The translations under genes and the position numbers were made by a program. From JAEUIZ01 sp046155605 (GTDB lineage: Bacteria; Planctomycetota; Phycisphaerae; Phycisphaerales; UBA1924): 64,000 nucleotides of DNA. Below, in pieces: positions 61,225 through 64,000 of this stretch. Every line of letters starts with the position of its first letter. Position 1 is the first letter of the stretch. The DNA lies in contig JBJXFQ010000019.1 in NCBI GenBank assembly GCA_046155605.1, positions 62,001 through 126,000 of the forward strand, given 5' to 3'. The notes below the pieces were generated by a model. It had not been told where the DNA came from. It made no database searches and saw only the letters and a program-made list of their open reading frames with translations.

Positions 61225-61782
61225 CTACGTCGGCCAACGGTTCTTATAATGCCGCTGCAGACACCGGCGCAGGACTTCCAGTAGCACTTCGAGATCCGCC
61301 TGTTGCCGAGGGCGATCGATGACGGCGAAGGCGCCCGCCCGGAGGGCCGCGGCCATCTCGCGGCAATCGTCCCGGTGCGACCGCGACCGCTTCACCACCA
61401 CCGTCGGCGGCGGCTGGTCCAGGCGACGGATCAGTTCGAGAATCTGCGGCCCGGCCTCTTCGCCGCTCCCGCCGACACCGCCGACAGACCCCTGTTCGAG
61501 CGGCAGGCCGAGATCGACGACAGCGACATGGACCCGATAGCGGCGGATGAGGTCGGCGGCCTGCTGGCCCGATTCCGCGCGGAGCGAATGGATACCGATC
61601 GGCTCCAGGAGTTTCGGTAGGCGGTCGACCCACGGGTCTTGCTGCCAGCCGCCCATGGAAAGGAGGAGATTGAGACGGCCACCGCTGCTCGGGCCGATGC
61701 CACAACCACCTCCGCAGCATGGCGTCGCGTGCTGCCCCTCGGGCGGCACGGACGTCGGCTCGGGTTGGCGCGGAATCTCCAT
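61225..61782 (-). CDS. Atypical receiver-domain protein
   Basis: 185 residues from ATG 61782 (MEIPRQPEPTSVPP). Residues about 45-175 have a receiver-like pattern with AVVDLGLP, whose Asp would be the phosphorylation site, and a second half PPTVVVKRSRSHRDDCREMAAALRAGAFAVIDRP. The acidic pair at the N-terminus of the domain is absent (LLLSMGG) and the conserved KP is RP, so it may not be phosphorylated normally. A Cys/Gly-rich segment (CCGGGCG) lies in the N-terminal linker. No output domain. Divergent from rmuC by 299 bp without a recognisable gene. Confidence 0.6.
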   Translation of the reverse strand: MEIPRQPEPTSVPPEGQHATPCCGGGCGIGPSSGGRLNLLLSMGGWQQDPWVDRLPKLLEPIGIHSLRAESGQQAADLIRRYRVHVAVVDLGLPLEQGSVGGVGGSGEEAGPQILELIRRLDQPPPTVVVKRSRSHRDDCREMAAALRAGAFAVIDRPRQQADLEVLLEVLRRCLQRHYKNRWPT

Positions 61783-62081
61783 CACATCAGAACGCTGGCA
61801 ATCCGGGTGCCGGTCGTGGCGGGGCGAATCGGGGCGGCAACGGCGTGAAATGAGCCGAAATCGGTTCCCAACTACTGCCTGCACCCTCACCCGCGCGGTC
61901 GATCCCCGCCAATTCGGCAGTCGTGAGCGGTCTGGCGCTGAACTGCCGGTGATCTGGGCGTGCCGTCATCACATCGGCCTTTGATGCCGGTGGTGCATGG
62001 GCCAGGTGTTGACCATGCGGCCATTGAGCCAACCGTGCGATCGGACGGGCGTGCGGCCTGACGCCGGTTACAATACCGAAC

Positions 62082-63545
62082 ATGGACCCAATCTCGATCG
62101 TGCTGCTCGCCCTGACTTTCGGAGTCGGCGGGTTGGCGTGCTGGCTATTTGCGGAGCGTGCTCGGCTTCGGGCCGAGTCTGCCGGGGTGCGGGCGGCGGC
62201 AACCGGCATTCAGGCCGACCTCGATCGCGCGCGCGCCGAGGGCGCGGAACGAGTGCGACGGGTTGAAGACTTGAACACGCGGAACTCGGCGCTGGAGCAG
62301 CGGGCGACGGTGCTCGCGGGCGATCTGGAGAAGGCCGAGCAGAGGCACAACGCGGCCTTGGAGAAGGAACGGGCGATTCTCGATGAGCGGCTCAAGGGGC
62401 TCGAACAGCGGGAGCGAGTCTTTCGAGATGACGTGGAGAAGACGCGAGAGGAGATGAAGCGCACGTTCGCGGCGCTCTCGGCCGAGGCGCTGCGGACGAC
62501 CAACCAGCAGTTCCTCAGTCTTGCCGAGACCAAGTTCAAGCAGCAGCAGGGCGAAGCGACGGCGGACCTCGACAAGCGGCGCGAGACGATCGACCAGATC
62601 GTGCGCCCCATCCGCGAGACGCTGGCCCGCACGGACGAGAAGTTGGCGGCAATGGAGAAGGAGCGGACGGGCGCGTACTCGGGGCTCGTGCAGCAGGTGC
62701 AGGACATGCAGCGGACCAACCAGGCCGTCCGCGACGAGGCGGGACGGCTGGTGCAGGCGCTGCGGCAGCCGCAGGTCCGCGGACGTTATGGCGAGGTGCA
62801 ACTTCAGCGGGTCGCGGAACTGGCGGGCATGGTCGAGCACTGCGACTTCGCGCTGCAGGAGAGCACCACCGACAGCGACGGCAAGGCGCAGCGACCGGAC
62901 ATGCTGGTCAAACTCCCGAGCGGCCGAGTCGTGATCGTGGACGCGAAGACGAACATCCAGGCGTACCTCGACGCGCTCCAGGCCAGCACGCCCGACGAGG
63001 CGGAGGCCTGCCTCGACCGGTTCGCGCGGCACGTCGGGGAGCAGGCCACGGCCCTGGCGAAGAAGAAGTACTACGCCCAGTATGACGGCTCGCCCGAGTT
63101 CGTCGTCATGTTCATCCCCGGCGACCAGTTCATCGACGCGGCCCTCTCGCGGCAGCCCGAAATCCTGGAGAATGCCGCGCGGCAGGGCGTGCTGCTGGCC
63201 GGCCCCGCGACGCTCATCGGGCTCTTGAGAGCCGTCGCCGTCGGGTACCGCGAGGAACGGCTGGCGAAGGACGCCGAGGAGATCCGCAGGATCGGCATCG
63301 ACCTCCACCACAAGGTCCGGGTCGCCGTCGAGCATCTGGACAAACTCGGCGGCTCGCTCAAAAGCGCGGTCGAGCACTTCAACCGATTCGTGGGCTCGTA
63401 CACCACGCATATGGAGCCCGGGCTGCGCAAGTTCGAGGAGGCGGGCGTCAAGAGCACCAAGGACATGCCACCGCTGCCGGAGATCGAGGTCCGCCCGCGG
63501 GCGCTCGAATCCTCGGCCCAGCCCGGGTCGCGCAACAGCGCATGA
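62082..63545 (+). CDS. rmuC: DNA recombination protein RmuC-type nuclease-fold protein
   Basis: 487 residues. A single N-terminal membrane anchor (SIVLLALTFGVGGLACWLFA), a long coiled coil (about 25-200, RAEGAERVRRVEDLNTRN), then the RmuC domain (about 215-460): RGRYGEVQLQRVAELAGM, HCDFALQES, PDMLVKLPSGRVVIVDAKTN (the D-x-K of a PD-(D/E)XK core), YYAQYDGSPEFVVMFIPGDQF and GPATLIGLLRAVAVGYREE. The family limits sequence inversions at repeats in E. coli. Length and layout are typical. Confidence 0.95.
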   Translation: MDPISIVLLALTFGVGGLACWLFAERARLRAESAGVRAAATGIQADLDRARAEGAERVRRVEDLNTRNSALEQRATVLAGDLEKAEQRHNAALEKERAILDERLKGLEQRERVFRDDVEKTREEMKRTFAALSAEALRTTNQQFLSLAETKFKQQQGEATADLDKRRETIDQIVRPIRETLARTDEKLAAMEKERTGAYSGLVQQVQDMQRTNQAVRDEAGRLVQALRQPQVRGRYGEVQLQRVAELAGMVEHCDFALQESTTDSDGKAQRPDMLVKLPSGRVVIVDAKTNIQAYLDALQASTPDEAEACLDRFARHVGEQATALAKKKYYAQYDGSPEFVVMFIPGDQFIDAALSRQPEILENAARQGVLLAGPATLIGLLRAVAVGYREERLAKDAEEIRRIGIDLHHKVRVAVEHLDKLGGSLKSAVEHFNRFVGSYTTHMEPGLRKFEEAGVKSTKDMPPLPEIEVRPRALESSAQPGSRNSA

Positions 63546-63612
63546 GCCTCGTCGGCGGGCGCGCCGATCACGTCCCTTGGTGCCGACCGGCCAGCGGTCG
63601 GAAATCAACTCT

Positions 63613-63632
63613 CCGATCGCTCGCGCGATCGG
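63613..63632. repeat. CCGATCGC hairpin, copy B
   Basis: CCGATCGC-TCGC-GCGATCGG, an 8-bp stem. It is the reverse complement of the hairpin at 18893-18912, with the same loop in opposite orientation and the same flanking GAG on the corresponding side. Located between rmuC and the end of the next gene. Confidence 0.7.
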
Positions 63633-63662
63633 CTCATGTGTTCATCGGGCACGGATTGTCCG

Positions 63663-64000
63663 TTACGGGCATCCAGCCGCAAATCGGTTCTGGAAGCACA
63701 CGAAGTCGTTGACGTTAAGGATCGGTGCCGTCGTGCTGCCGTCACAGTTCGCGTACGAATCGCCGGCGGCGAACTTGTTCTGGAAGCAGATGAAATCGTT
63801 GACGTTGAGGATCGGCGCGGCCGTGCTGCCATCGCAGTTGGCATAGCACGTCGTCTGATTGCAGGTCTGCCCGGTGGCGGTGATGCGGATGTTATCGACA
63901 TGCCAGCCGCGGAAGGTGTTGAACTGCTCATCCACGGTGTCGAAACGGAACGCGAGCGTCACGTTCTGCCCGGCAAACTGCGTGAGGTTGACCGTGCGGG
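63663..64000 (-). CDS. Dockerin-like-tailed secreted protein, C-terminal part (5' end outside window)
   Basis: The frame is open to the right edge. About 50 residues resemble a jelly-roll/MAM-type sandwich end (FRFDTVDEQFNTFRGWHVDNIRI), the same element that precedes the tail in the metallopeptidases. Then comes CYANCDGSTAAPILNVNDF and ANCDGSTTAPILNVNDF, each with ICFQN or VCFQN and FAAG, ending AAGCP. The tail is nearly identical at DNA level to that of metallopeptidase 1. The catalytic or structural domain lies outside the window. Confidence 0.85.
   Translation of the reverse strand, partial: RTVNLTQFAGQNVTLAFRFDTVDEQFNTFRGWHVDNIRITATGQTCNQTTCYANCDGSTAAPILNVNDFICFQNKFAAGDSYANCDGSTTAPILNVNDFVCFQNRFAAGCP

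Overview
The window is high-GC bacterial chromosome that looks planctomycete, most likely Phycisphaerae-like. The reasons are: several secreted proteins end in a Cys-rich, dockerin-like tail (NCDGSTxxPxLNVNDFxCFxNxFAxG); four others end in a VPxPG-TM-Arg sorting tail (PEP-CTERM-like); there is a pseudopilin; ribosome-binding sites are often weak; and palindromic REP-like repeats are scattered between genes. Taxonomy is inferred from these traits only. Both ends cut through genes (a protease/TPR protein on the left, a dockerin-tailed secreted protein on the right).

Layout. 0-4.4 kb: protease-TPR fragment and bifunctional PutA, which carries several in-frame low-complexity inserts. 4.4-6.8 kb: hairpin repeats, a twelve-unit 21-bp tandem array, an orphan protein with weak nuclease-fold resemblance and a small membrane protein. 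6.9-12.4 kb: glycosyltransferase, methyltransferase, TMTC-like membrane TPR protein, then xylulokinase. 12.4-15.4 kb: four translationally coupled secreted paralogues. 15.6-18.8 kb: ArfB, an outer-membrane-type protein, HU and TrpS. 19-25 kb: GH29 lipoprotein, aquaporin, PIG-L deacetylase, YeiH-type exporter and FliM. 25-30.2 kb: DsbD-like protein with a second, degenerate thioredoxin domain, a membrane protein with fourteen 11-residue repeats, and an HD-domain protein. 30.2-37.4 kb: dockerin protein, pseudopilin, RidA, transaldolase, nucleotidyltransferase-like protein, PfkB kinase and dihydroorotase. 37.6-43.4 kb: two homologous HEYGH metallopeptidases with dockerin-like tails, each followed by a strong terminator, then tRNA-Pro(GGG).

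43.9-50 kb is the most coherent accessory unit. A PAS-PAS-AAA+-Fis sigma54 activator is divergent from an alpha/beta hydrolase, AhpD-like protein, NTF2-like protein, SDR and second NTF2-like protein. The gap between them holds a perfect 13-bp inverted repeat and a correctly spaced -24/-12 promoter. 50-55.2 kb is a hybrid kinase/FIST/hybrid kinase-Hpt sensory operon. 55.2-56.9 kb is a graveyard: an internally deleted IS3 element with both ends, an IS5-type transposase tail, and two copies of a membrane-protein C-terminus. 56.9-64 kb holds an orphan membrane protein, a PIN toxin with a downstream candidate antitoxin, groEL, a small conserved-looking protein and groES, an atypical receiver protein, RmuC and the final dockerin-tailed fragment.

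All assignments come from reading translations and motifs; no database search or computed fold was available.
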